DNA of 64,000 nt from an uncultured Elusimicrobiales bacterium (GTDB lineage: Bacteria; Elusimicrobiota; Elusimicrobia; Elusimicrobiales; Elusimicrobiaceae): NCBI GenBank assembly GCA_934667625.1, contig CAKUMH010000004.1, positions 79,612 through 143,611 on the forward strand. Direction: 5' to 3'. Each line of letters opens with the position of its first letter. The stretch's first letter is position 1. Below are positions 32,731 through 40,443 of the stretch, piece by piece. Under the pieces are notes generated by a model. That model ran no database searches. It had not been told where the DNA came from and saw only the letters and a list, made by a program, of their open reading frames with translations. The position numbers were made by a program, and so were the translations under genes.

Positions 32731-33963
32731 ATGAACGCAGCAAAAACAGCCTTGGCCGCGGCCCTGATGTTTAGTTTTTCGGCCGCGTCCGCACAAAATT
32801 ATTATGTGGAGGAGGAAATCTTCCTGCTCCCTCCCGCCAAACACGAACAGCGTTTGGCCGCCCGCCAAAAGGCCAAACAGGATTATGGCGAACCGTGTGC
32901 GTATTTGCGCATGAAGGATTCGCTGGCGGACAAACTTGGACTGCACGTGGGGGCGGACGTTTCGTACACGGCGCAGCGTGTGTCACCCAGCGGCAAGCAA
33001 ACGGCCATTCAGGGGATTTACTATCCGTACCTGACGTGGAACCTGTTTAAAGACCGCGCCTTGGGTTCCGGCACCTTAAATGCCAACTACAACCTCATCC
33101 GCTATTGGGGTGCCGAGGCCGGGACCCTGCAAAACCGCGCGAACCTGGTGGCGGCGCCGAATGACTACGCCACCAACCAGGAAATTTTCTCCCAGCTCTC
33201 TTACACGCACACCTTGCCGGGAGAGCTCAATTGGCTGTCCGTTACCGTGGGGCAGTTTCCGCTATACAACTTTGACGGGACGGAGTTCTTGGACAACCAG
33301 CAAACCGCTCTTATGAACTATGCGCTGTCGCAGAATGCTTCATCCGCCTATCCGAGTGCCTCGTTGGGCGCCTATGTGCAGGCCCAAAAGGGCGAATGGA
33401 CGGCGGCGGCCGGGTATCAGGACGCGACGAACATTTCCGGTTCGCAGGTGCGTTTTAAAGACGCGTTTGACGGCAAGTATACGGCATTTGGCTCGCTGGC
33501 GTGGGCGCCCTCTTTGGACTTGGGAGCCGCGCAATACAGCGTGCTGTATTACTACCAGCCGGCGGTGGAAAAGCAAAACGAGAACGTGAACGGCTGGTCG
33601 GTCAACGCGCAGCAGAACCTGGGCGAAAAATGGGCCGTGTTTGGCCGGGCCAACGGGTCCACCGGCGGGGCAGTGCCGATTAAAAATTCGTACGTGCTGG
33701 GTGTTTCGTGGCTTAATCCGTTTGAGCGCAACGCGCAGGACGCTTTGACGGTGGGCGTGGCCTACAACCGCCTGAGCGCCAAGGCGCTGGGATACCCCGG
33801 TGAAATGCGCTCCAGCGAAACGGCCATAGAAATGCAGTACGTTTTTGGCGTGGGGTCTTTTATGACCATTACGCCGGATGTACAGCTTTATCCGAAAGCG
33901 GGTTTAAAATCCGGCCAGGGCATGAGCACGGTGGTCGGGTTACGCAGTACGATTATGTTGTAG
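32731..33963 (+). CDS. aaxA: OprB-like outer-membrane porin (AaxA-like)
   Basis: 410 residues with a signal peptide (about 1-21, ending ASAQ) and a beta-barrel body: alternating strands, many Tyr/Trp/Gly, LNWLSVTVGQFPLYNFDGTEF and YAYVQAQ-type strands as in carbohydrate-selective (OprB) porins. The next two genes are clear relatives of chlamydial aaxB and aaxC, whose operon starts with the OprB-like porin aaxA. By position, and because it is an OprB-type porin, this is the matching aaxA. It would let arginine enter and agmatine leave through the outer membrane. The aaxA call depends on context as much as on sequence. Confidence 0.82.
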   Translation: MNAAKTALAAALMFSFSAASAQNYYVEEEIFLLPPAKHEQRLAARQKAKQDYGEPCAYLRMKDSLADKLGLHVGADVSYTAQRVSPSGKQTAIQGIYYPYLTWNLFKDRALGSGTLNANYNLIRYWGAEAGTLQNRANLVAAPNDYATNQEIFSQLSYTHTLPGELNWLSVTVGQFPLYNFDGTEFLDNQQTALMNYALSQNASSAYPSASLGAYVQAQKGEWTAAAGYQDATNISGSQVRFKDAFDGKYTAFGSLAWAPSLDLGAAQYSVLYYYQPAVEKQNENVNGWSVNAQQNLGEKWAVFGRANGSTGGAVPIKNSYVLGVSWLNPFERNAQDALTVGVAYNRLSAKALGYPGEMRSSETAIEMQYVFGVGSFMTITPDVQLYPKAGLKSGQGMSTVVGLRSTIML

Positions 33964-33997
33964 TGGGGTAAAAAATTATCAAACAAGGAGTAGAAAT

Positions 33998-34612
33998 ATG
34001 GAAAAAGAACTTACTTTGGGCACGCGCTATCCAACCTTAGCGTTTATTTCCGGCGGGGCCGGGCAAGCGGCGGACGGTATTCCGCCCCAGCCGTTTGAAA
34101 CCTTCTGTTACGATTCGGCCTTGCAGCAGGCCAAAATTCAGGATTTTAACGTGGTGCCTTACACTTCGGTTTTGCCGAAGGATTTGTACCAAAACATTTA
34201 TCCGGTAGACGCCGTGGCCAACCAGTTTGTGCACGGGGCGGTGTTGGAAGTGATTATGGCGGGCAACGGGGCCCGTATAGAGGACCACAAGGCCATTGCC
34301 ACGGGCATTGGCGTATGCTGGGGCAAGGACAAAAAAGGCAACCTGATTGGCGGTTGGGCGGCGGAATACGTGGAGTATTTTGATACGCCCATTGACGACG
34401 ATATTGCCAAAGGCCATTGTGAAATGTGGCTCAATAAATCCTTAAAGCACGAGCTGGAAATCCGCGGGGTGGAAAAGCACAGCGAGTTCCAACTCTGGCA
34501 CAACTACATCAACATTACCCAGCCGTTTGCCTACTGCCTGACGGTGATGGGATTTTTGAACTTCAAGTTCGCTCCGCTGGCGGTGCCGACGGACAAAAAG
34601 ACGCTGGACTAA
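33998..34612 (+). CDS. aaxB: Pyruvoyl-dependent arginine decarboxylase AaxB
   Basis: Decarboxylates arginine to agmatine, consuming a proton. The 204-residue proenzyme cleaves itself between T56 and S57 (PYTSVLPK), converting Ser57 into the pyruvoyl group. GTRYPTLAF, DGIPPQPFETFCYDSALQQA, HGAVLEVIMAG, ATGIGVCWGKDKKG and KHSEFQLWHNYINI agree closely with the chlamydial AaxB group, much more than with archaeal PdaD. It is preceded by the porin (34 nt) and followed by the antiporter (31 nt), each with its own ribosome site. Confidence 0.93.
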   Translation: MEKELTLGTRYPTLAFISGGAGQAADGIPPQPFETFCYDSALQQAKIQDFNVVPYTSVLPKDLYQNIYPVDAVANQFVHGAVLEVIMAGNGARIEDHKAIATGIGVCWGKDKKGNLIGGWAAEYVEYFDTPIDDDIAKGHCEMWLNKSLKHELEIRGVEKHSEFQLWHNYINITQPFAYCLTVMGFLNFKFAPLAVPTDKKTLD

Positions 34613-34643
34613 GCGCTTTTAACGGAATTTTGGGGGAGCCTTT

Positions 34644-36098
34644 ATGGGAGAAAAGAACAATTCCGTGGCAAAGCTGGGCATCATTGGCCTGGCGAGTATT
34701 GTCATCAGTTCTATGGTCGGGGGAGGAGTCTTCTCCCTCCCCCAAAACATGGCTGCAGGCGCCAGCGCGGGGGCGGTGCTTTTAGCCTGGGTGATTACGG
34801 GTATTGGAATGTACTTCATCGCCAATACCTTTAGCGTGCTTGCACGCGTGAAACCGAATTTGACTTCGGGCATTTACATGTACGCCCGCGAAGGCTTTGG
34901 CCCGTACGTGGGGTTTACAATTGGCTGGGGTTACTGGCTGTGCCAAATTTTTGGCAACGTGGGGTATGCGGTCATCACGATGGACGCGCTGAATTACTTT
35001 TTCCCCCCTTATTTTGCGGGCGGGAATAATTTGCTGTCTATTGTGTGCGGCTCGGTGCTGATTTGGAGTTTTAACTGGGTGGTACTGCGCGGCGTAAAGC
35101 AGGCGGCCATTTTAAACGTGATTGGTACGATTGGGAAATTGGTGCCGCTGCTGCTCTTTTGTTTGGTGCTGCTGTTTGTCTTTCATTTTGACAAATTTGA
35201 CGTCAACTTTTGGGGCAAAATGGCGGAAGGCGGCAAGACCTTGGGCGGTCTTTCCACCCAGCTTAAGAGCACCATGTTGGTGACGCTGTGGGCGTTTATC
35301 GGTATAGAGGGCGCGGTGGTGCTTTCTAACCGTGCCAAGAGCCAGGCGGCGGTTAGCAAGGCCACGTTTTTGGGCTTTTTGGGCTGTTTGATTATTTATG
35401 TGGGCTTGTCTGTGCTGCCTTTTGGGTTTTTATCGCAAGAGGAACTGGCGGCGATTCCCAATCCGTCCACGGCGGGCGTATTGGAAAAGGTGGTCGGCCC
35501 GTGGGGCGCGTGGGTGATGAACATCGGCCTTTTGATTGCGGTGCTTTCTTCGTGGCTTGCGTGGACGATGATTACGGCCGAAATTCCCGCGGCGGCGGCC
35601 GAGAACGGCACATTCCCGCGCCAGTTTGCCAAGCAAAATAAAAACGGGTCGCCTTCGGTATCGCTATGGGTAACGAGCAGCTTGATGCAGTTGGCCATTT
35701 TTATGGTCTATTTTTCCAACAATGCGTGGAATACCATGCTTTCCATTACGGGCGTAATGGTGCTGCCTGCCTATTTGGCGAGCACGGCCTATTTGTGGAA
35801 GATGACCGAGGACGGCGAGTACGCGCGCATTACTGCCAGAGGCCGCGCCGCCGCGTTGTTCACGTCCGTTTTGGGCACGGTGTATGCGTGCTGGCTGTTG
35901 TATGCGGCTGGGTTAAAGTACCTGTTCCTGGCGGTGATTTTCCTGGCGTTGGGGGTCCCGGTGTTTGTGTGGGCGCGGCGGCAGAGTGCCGACGGAAAGC
36001 CTGTGTTTGGCTCCGGAGAAAAAGTGGTGGTGACACTTTTAGTGCTGTGTGCGCTGGTGGCAGTGTACGTTTTCGCGCGGGGGCTTGTTTCTGTATAA
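34644..36098 (+). CDS. aaxC: Arginine/agmatine antiporter AaxC (APC superfamily)
   Basis: 484-residue inner-membrane exchanger with 12 hydrophobic segments. The APC signature appears at the N-terminus (LGIIGLASIVISSMVGGGVFSLPQ), and GSGIxMYAREGFG-type and TLWAFIGIEGAVVLSNRAKS segments are typical of the basic amino acid/polyamine antiporter (ArcD/AaxC) group. It imports arginine in exchange for agmatine made by AaxB, so the cycle removes cytoplasmic protons. Last gene of the three-gene operon, followed by a terminator. An arginine/ornithine antiporter is the alternative, but the linked aaxB argues for agmatine. Confidence 0.9.
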   Translation: MGEKNNSVAKLGIIGLASIVISSMVGGGVFSLPQNMAAGASAGAVLLAWVITGIGMYFIANTFSVLARVKPNLTSGIYMYAREGFGPYVGFTIGWGYWLCQIFGNVGYAVITMDALNYFFPPYFAGGNNLLSIVCGSVLIWSFNWVVLRGVKQAAILNVIGTIGKLVPLLLFCLVLLFVFHFDKFDVNFWGKMAEGGKTLGGLSTQLKSTMLVTLWAFIGIEGAVVLSNRAKSQAAVSKATFLGFLGCLIIYVGLSVLPFGFLSQEELAAIPNPSTAGVLEKVVGPWGAWVMNIGLLIAVLSSWLAWTMITAEIPAAAAENGTFPRQFAKQNKNGSPSVSLWVTSSLMQLAIFMVYFSNNAWNTMLSITGVMVLPAYLASTAYLWKMTEDGEYARITARGRAAALFTSVLGTVYACWLLYAAGLKYLFLAVIFLALGVPVFVWARRQSADGKPVFGSGEKVVVTLLVLCALVAVYVFARGLVSV

Positions 36099-36125
36099 AA
36101 TGGGGCCATACGGGAACAAGTTACG

Positions 36126-36162
36126 GCAGGCCGGGTATTATGGGGGCCCGGCCTGCTCTTTT
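36126..36162 (+). terminator. Terminator of the aaxABC operon
   Basis: GCAGGCCGGG...CCCGGCCTGC followed by TCTTTTGTG. Confidence 0.75.
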
Positions 36163-36165
36163 GTG

Positions 36166-36330
36166 TTCTTTTTCTTACACAAGAAAAAGAACGAAAAAGA
36201 GTGGTAACCCAAAGGCCCTAAAATCAAAAAGAGAAGCGGCCGACGGACAACTAGCCCTACGCGGCGTCGGACAAGTCCGTCGTTTGCCATGCTTCTCTTT
36301 TTGATTTTAACGGCGGGCCAAAAGGGTTAC
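36166..36330. repeat. Nested inverted-repeat element
   Basis: A perfect 12-bp hairpin (GTTCTTTTTCTT-ACAC-AAGAAAAAGAAC, 36166-36193) is followed by a long imperfect inverted repeat from GTAACCC (36203) to GGGTTAC (36330), with a perfect 18-bp core (AAAATCAAAAAGAGAAGC 36220-36237 / its complement 36291-36308) and an inner GACGGAC/GTCCGTC pair. No ORF is inside. A structurally similar hairpin is at 63888-63914. Confidence 0.7.
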
Positions 36331-36364
36331 AAAAACGGCGGACGACAACGGCAACAAATAAAAA

Positions 36365-36494
36365 GGTCATCCTGGAAGGCTTTAGTCCAGGATCTCATCC
36401 TCTTTTAAAACAGCGAGACCCTGGACTACAACACTCCAGGGTGACGAAAAAAAAGAAAACAGCGAGACCCTGGACTACAACACTCCAGGGTGAC
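36365..36494. repeat. Three palindromic repeat elements upstream of pilin 2
   Basis: One forward copy (36365-36396, stem ATCCTGGA/TCCAGGAT) and two identical reverse copies (36415-36445 and 36464-36494, stem ACCCTGGA/TCCAGGGT) that form a 49-bp direct repeat. Confidence 0.85.
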
Positions 36495-36645
36495 GGCTCT
36501 TTTAGCGGGTCGCCATTTACCATGACGGCACTTTGTTTGATGACGGCGAAGAACCAGGTCGTTTTTTGTTATTTTTTTGGTTGGCCGTAAACGGGCCTAA
36601 AAGGCCCGTATAAAAAAGATTTTCCGCTGGGAATATTGAAAGGGC

Positions 36646-36673
36646 TTGACTCGTTTTTTTTTTTTGCTACATT
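36646..36673 (+). promoter_or_regulatory. Pilin 2 promoter with 12-T spacer tract
   Basis: TTGACT (36646-36651), 16 nt spacer containing T12 (36654-36665), TACATT (36668-36673). The predicted start is near 36680. Confidence 0.6.
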
Positions 36674-36678
36674 GGTCT

Positions 36679-36734
36679 TACGGCCCGGGCTGGGTTATAT
36701 AAAAACTCCTACAGTACCCCAAAACCGGGCCGTA
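36679..36734 (+). promoter_or_regulatory. 5' UTR stem-loop of pilin 2
   Basis: TACGGCCCGG (36679-36688) pairs with CCGGGCCGTA (36725-36734), so a 10-bp stem begins exactly at the predicted RNA 5' end. Such stems often protect messages from decay. A strong AAGGAG site follows at 36751-36756. Confidence 0.55.
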
Positions 36735-36763
36735 CCAAACGAAAGTAGGAAAGGAGAAGAAAA

Positions 36764-37327
36764 ATGATTAAGCATAATAAAAAAGGGTTCACGCTCATTG
36801 AGCTGTTGGTCGTGGTCCTGATCATCGGCATTTTGGCCGCGATGGCGATGCCGGCGTACTTCAAAGCAGTGGAACGCTCCCGCGCCGCGGAAGCCGACAC
36901 CTTGATTGGCTCTGTTGTTGGTGCGCAAGCCCGCTATAAAATGAAAACGGGCAATTTCGCTACGAAGTGGACGAGCTTAGATGTTGCCCCGGCAAATGCA
37001 ACGGCCAATGCCTACTACTGCACAAAAGGAACTCAGGCGGAGGATTGTGGTAATGGAAATGGTTTTATTATTACGTTGAAAGGGACTAATACCAAAGTTG
37101 GAAACCATTCCGGCGTTGAGGCTGTGCGCATTGGCTCTGGCCAGTATACGTATAAGTTGTGGAAGGAATATGATTCCACAGAACCTGTGCATTGCGATAT
37201 AAACGGTGATGATAAGGACAATAAGGACTTCTGCATTGAATATACGGGTAACGAATCGTACTCAACTGATGCGTCTACGGTAACAGATGGGACTACCACT
37301 GGCGGCAACCAAGAAGGCGGCCACTAA
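36764..37327 (+). CDS. Type IV pilin-like protein 2 (candidate major pilin)
   Basis: 187 residues. Short leader MIKHNKKG, cleavage G8/F9, then TLIELLVVVLIIGILAA and MPAYFKAVERSRAAEAD. The globular domain has four or five cysteines (YYCTKGT, EDCGNG, VHCDIN, DFCIEY), and the C-terminus is a Ser/Thr/Gly-rich tail (TVTDGTTTGGNQEGGH). Of the four pilin-like genes this has the best -35 box, a protective 5' stem-loop, the strongest ribosome site and its own terminator, so it is the best candidate for the abundant subunit. No pilus assembly genes are adjacent. Confidence 0.9.
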   Translation: MIKHNKKGFTLIELLVVVLIIGILAAMAMPAYFKAVERSRAAEADTLIGSVVGAQARYKMKTGNFATKWTSLDVAPANATANAYYCTKGTQAEDCGNGNGFIITLKGTNTKVGNHSGVEAVRIGSGQYTYKLWKEYDSTEPVHCDINGDDKDNKDFCIEYTGNESYSTDASTVTDGTTTGGNQEGGH

Positions 37328-37351
37328 TTAGTTTGTTACCTTGTAGTTTTA

Positions 37352-37387
37352 CCCGCCTCTTTCTTAGATGAAAGGGGCGGTTTTTTG
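37352..37387 (+). terminator. Terminator of pilin 2
   Basis: CCGCCTCTTTC-TTAGAT-GAAAGGGGCGG followed by T6. Confidence 0.85.
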
Positions 37388-37402
37388 TTGTGGCTGACGT
37401 GT

Positions 37403-37417
37403 TATAATAGTAATATG
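37403..37417 (+). promoter_or_regulatory. Leaderless promoter of the sirtuin gene (TATAAT-N6-ATG)
   Basis: TATAAT (37403-37408), AGTAAT, ATG (37415). No ribosome site is present. Confidence 0.55.
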
Positions 37418-38149
37418 AGCGAAATAAAAGAAGCGGCAAAATTATTAAAACAGGCCGGCTACGCCGTGGCGTTTACCGGCGCGGGCGTGAGCGTGGAAAG
37501 CGGCATCGCGCCTTTTACGGGGGCGGGCGGTTTGTGGAACCAGTACGACCCGAAATTTATTGAAATCAATTTCTTCTACGCCCACCCGAAAGAATCTTGG
37601 GCGGAAATGAAAAAAATCTTTTTTACCGATATGGACGAGGCCTCCCCCAACGCCGCGCACGAGGTGCTGGCACAGCTGGAGCAAAAAGGATTATTAAAGG
37701 GCGTTATCACCCAAAATATAGACGGCTTGCACCAAAAGGCGGGCTCCAAAAACGTGCAGGAATTCCACGGCACGATTAAAACGCTTTCCTGCGTGTCCTG
37801 CGGGCGCAAGTACGGCTTGGAAAACGTGAATTTGGACGAAGTCCCCCCGCGTTGCTTTTGCGGAGGCGTGCTCAAGCCCGATTTTGTGTTTTACGGAGAA
37901 GGCATCCCCCCAAAGGCCTACCAAAATTCGCAGGAAATGGCCGAAAATGCGGACGTTATGCTCGTCGTCGGCACGGCCGGGCAGGTGATGCCCGCTTGCA
38001 GTTTGCCGCTGCTGGCCAAGCAATTCGGCGCCCAAATTATTGAAGTAAATCCGCAGCCCTCCGCGTTTACCGGGAGCATTACGGACTTGTACTACCCCAT
38101 GAAGGCGACGGAATTTTTTACCGCACTGGCGCGGGAAATGAAACTATAA
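37415..38149 (+). CDS. Sir2-family NAD-dependent protein deacylase
   Basis: 244 residues. Removes acyl groups from lysines using NAD+. Visible features: the Rossmann motif FTGAGVSVESGIAPF (20-34), TQNIDGLHQKAG (99-110), catalytic H118 (EFHGT), zinc cysteines C126/C129 and C147/C149 (the second pair unusually close, C-x-C), and GTAGQVMPA in place of the commoner GTSLxVxPA. The start is set by the TATAAT-N6-ATG arrangement; there is no ribosome site. Together with nadAC it connects the window to NAD metabolism, though the two loci are far apart. Confidence 0.93.
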   Translation: MSEIKEAAKLLKQAGYAVAFTGAGVSVESGIAPFTGAGGLWNQYDPKFIEINFFYAHPKESWAEMKKIFFTDMDEASPNAAHEVLAQLEQKGLLKGVITQNIDGLHQKAGSKNVQEFHGTIKTLSCVSCGRKYGLENVNLDEVPPRCFCGGVLKPDFVFYGEGIPPKAYQNSQEMAENADVMLVVGTAGQVMPACSLPLLAKQFGAQIIEVNPQPSAFTGSITDLYYPMKATEFFTALAREMKL

Positions 38150-38175
38150 AAAAGGCGGCTAATTAGCCGCCTTTG
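38147..38175. terminator. Bidirectional intrinsic terminator
   Basis: AAAAAAGGCGGCTAATTAGCCGCCTTT between the sirtuin and the convergent DUF805 gene. Confidence 0.8.
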
Positions 38176-38577
38176 TTAGCGGGGTTGTTCCCCAAAGCGG
38201 TTTTCCCCCTCGGTCCCGGGGAGTAGCATACAGATAAACAGCGCAAACTCGCCCAAGTAGGGTACAAACAGCAAAAGTTGCCACCAGCCGCTCATCCCGA
38301 TATCGTGCAAGCGGCGTGTGCGCAGGGAAAGCGGAAGCAAAATCGCCCCCAGATAAGACCCGACAATACAAATAATGGCGCCAATCCAGTCTACACCCTG
38401 TTGGCTGCCCGGATCGCTATACAGCATAACGCCAATAGCCATACAAAGAAACATTACGATAAACCAGGTGGCAAGCATCAAGGCAATATACCAACACATA
38501 AAAAGCCAAAATTCCTTGCGGTTGGCGCGGCCCTTAAAATCAAATAGCCGTTTTAACGGGTTAATTAAATAGTTCAT
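38176..38577 (-). CDS. DUF805 membrane protein
   Basis: 133 residues with four hydrophobic segments. DUF805 hallmarks: DFKGRANRKEFWLFMCW near the N-terminus, LSLRTRRLHDIGMSGWW in the middle and a terminal LLPGTEGENRFG. The function of the family is unknown. Its start overlaps the stop of the upstream HD gene by 4 nt, so they are translationally coupled. A second DUF805 protein lies 1.4 kb upstream on the same strand. Confidence 0.9.
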   Translation of the reverse strand: MNYLINPLKRLFDFKGRANRKEFWLFMCWYIALMLATWFIVMFLCMAIGVMLYSDPGSQQGVDWIGAIICIVGSYLGAILLPLSLRTRRLHDIGMSGWWQLLLFVPYLGEFALFICMLLPGTEGENRFGEQPR

Positions 38578-39164
38578 TTGGTGAGTTCCTTCGCTTCGGT
38601 TTGGACGGCTTTTTCCGTTTCGCGCATAGCGGACAAAGTCTTTTCAAACAATTCTTCCAAGGGCCAACCTAACATTTCGGCCCCTTGTTTGATGACGTCG
38701 CGCGAACAGCCGGCGGCAAACTTTTTGTCCTTAAATTTCTTTTTTAAGCTGGAAACTTCCATATCTTGCGTGCTTTTGGACGGGCGCATTTTGGCCGCCG
38801 CGCCGATAAGCCCGGTCAGTTCGTCTGTGGCAAAAAGTACTTTTTCCATTTGGTGCTCGGGGCGGACGTCAACGGTAATACCGTAGCCGTGGCTGCAAAT
38901 TGCGCGTATGAGCTCCGGCTCTGCCTTAATTTCCGCCAACAGTTCAGGCGCTTTTTTACAATGTTCTTGCGGGAATTTTTCAAAATCTATATCGTGCAAC
39001 AAGCCGCATAAGGCCCAAAAATCGGCCTCGTTTGCGTATCCCAGTTGGACGGCCAGGCGGCGCATGACGGCCTCCACCGTAAGTGCGTGCAGGAGGTGGA
39101 AGGGCTCCTGATTGTATTTTTTCAGCAGGTTTAGCGCTTGCCCGCGCGTAATATTTGTGTGCAT
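38574..39164 (-). CDS. HD-domain hydrolase
   Basis: 196 residues, cytoplasmic. The HD metal-binding pattern is present: LLHALTVEAVMRRLA, then GLLHDIDFEKF (the HD pair) and a later ICSHGYG, as in small HDIG/HDOD-type phosphohydrolases that act on nucleotides. DELTGLIGA follows, with an Asp that often completes the metal site. AGGAG lies upstream of its ATG. It overlaps the DUF805 gene by 4 nt. Substrate unknown. Confidence 0.85.
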   Translation of the reverse strand: MHTNITRGQALNLLKKYNQEPFHLLHALTVEAVMRRLAVQLGYANEADFWALCGLLHDIDFEKFPQEHCKKAPELLAEIKAEPELIRAICSHGYGITVDVRPEHQMEKVLFATDELTGLIGAAAKMRPSKSTQDMEVSSLKKKFKDKKFAAGCSRDVIKQGAEMLGWPLEELFEKTLSAMRETEKAVQTEAKELTK

Positions 39165-39178
39165 ATGATAAAAAACTC

Positions 39179-39973
39179 CTAAAAAGTATATTCATCCAAC
39201 ATAAAAATTCGGACGGACGGGTCGGTGGCCATTTGGCGCTTCATAAACGTCTTTTTAAGACTCGGGCGCACGGTGGCAGAGTAGTAAATGGCTTTGGGCA
39301 TATTGGGGAAATACGCCCGCAGATAAGCGTACTTGCCAAAGCTCGCGCTGACGGCGTGGGGCTGGTATTCCTGCCATTCTTCCAGCGCCTTGGCGTTGAG
39401 CGCCCGGCGTTTTTGCGGGTTGTTGTCATCCTCGTCAAAGCCGTCCGTGAGGGCGAGGAGCAGCCCTAGCCCCTTTTGCTTGATGAGTTTGGCCGTGGGG
39501 CCGGGGCCTGTTTCCAAAAACAGGTGTTCTTTGGAAATGCCAAAGCGGGCGGCGGTGTTAATTATTTCGTCCAGCTCGGCGGAGGTGAGGTCCGTTTTGA
39601 GGTCCAGCCACCAGGTTTTTGCCTGCGGGTTTTTGAGGGCGGAAAAAATGTCTTGCAGGGTGACGCGGCGTTTTAGCTGGGATTCGTCGTGCGCGACCCA
39701 AAGCGTGCCGTCCTGCCCGGGCAGGAGGTCCAGCTCGTAGCCGGCGTATTTGGTTTCTTTCTTTTTGGCGCGGCGGACGGTGTTTACCTGATGTAAAAAA
39801 AGTGGGTGGTCCGGAGCGTTCCAAGCGGCGGAAGGCGCGGCGGCGCTGGGCTCTGTAAGCAAGGGAAGCGGGGCAAATTTACCTTCTGTATAAACGTATA
39901 TAAACGCCGTATAGGCGCCCAGGAAAAAGGCGGCCAACAGAAAAATAGTTAAAACAAGGCGGTAGTTTTTCAT
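39179..39973 (-). CDS. Membrane-anchored GDPD-like phosphodiesterase family protein
   Basis: 264 residues from the ATG at 39973, which places the membrane anchor (about 8-28) near the N-terminus. The exposed domain has the TIM-barrel pattern of the GDPD/PLC-like (FAM151-like) group: HQVNTVRRAKKKETKYAGYELDL, LWVAHDESQ, TWWLDLKTDLTSAE, then LFLETGP and LLLALTDGF. The Glu/Asp and His positions expected for metal binding (E in YELDL, H in VAHDES) are present. It is probably an envelope phosphodiesterase; the substrate is unknown. It lies 14 nt from the HD gene and is probably cotranscribed. Confidence 0.7.
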   Translation of the reverse strand: MKNYRLVLTIFLLAAFFLGAYTAFIYVYTEGKFAPLPLLTEPSAAAPSAAWNAPDHPLFLHQVNTVRRAKKKETKYAGYELDLLPGQDGTLWVAHDESQLKRRVTLQDIFSALKNPQAKTWWLDLKTDLTSAELDEIINTAARFGISKEHLFLETGPGPTAKLIKQKGLGLLLALTDGFDEDDNNPQKRRALNAKALEEWQEYQPHAVSASFGKYAYLRAYFPNMPKAIYYSATVRPSLKKTFMKRQMATDPSVRIFMLDEYTF

Positions 39974-40023
39974 GGAAAAAAACACCGCTTCCCCAAACGG
40001 GAAAGCGGTGTTGCCAGGCAAAA

Positions 40024-40386
40024 TTAGTTATTGGCGCCGAAGCGGTTTTCCCCTTTCGTGCTGGGCAAGAGGTAAAACACAAACAGCACGAGGCCGCCGA
40101 GAATCGGCAGCAGATTTAAGAGAAGCCACCAAGCGGATTTGTCGCTGTCGTGCAAGCGGCGGGCGCCCATGGAAAGGCTCGGCAGTAAGATGGCCAAGTT
40201 GACTAAACTGGCCACAACGCTGGCGGCATTTTCCGAGAGGCAAATCATGGCCAACAGGTCAATAATCCACACGGCGATGACGCCGAACAACACCCACAGC
40301 CAGAACTGTTTGCGCGTCGCGCGTCCTTTAAAGTCCACATAGTGATGTGTTAAAACATCCAAGAAATATACCTTGATTGCGTTCAT
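40024..40386 (-). CDS. DUF805 membrane protein, second copy
   Basis: 120 residues, four hydrophobic segments, with DFKGRATRKQFWLWVLFG, SMGARRLHDSDKSAWW and LLPSTKGENRFG. The middle and ends clearly resemble the DUF805 protein at 38176-38577, so the two are paralogues. It stands 50 nt upstream of the GDPD-like gene with a good AAGGAG site, and is probably the first gene of the 40.4-38.2 kb minus-strand operon. Confidence 0.88.
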   Translation of the reverse strand: MNAIKVYFLDVLTHHYVDFKGRATRKQFWLWVLFGVIAVWIIDLLAMICLSENAASVVASLVNLAILLPSLSMGARRLHDSDKSAWWLLLNLLPILGGLVLFVFYLLPSTKGENRFGANN

Positions 40387-40443
40387 AGTTTCTCCTTGTA
40401 ACAGCTACTTAATTTATAGCACAAATTTTGCTCCGGTTTCAAG

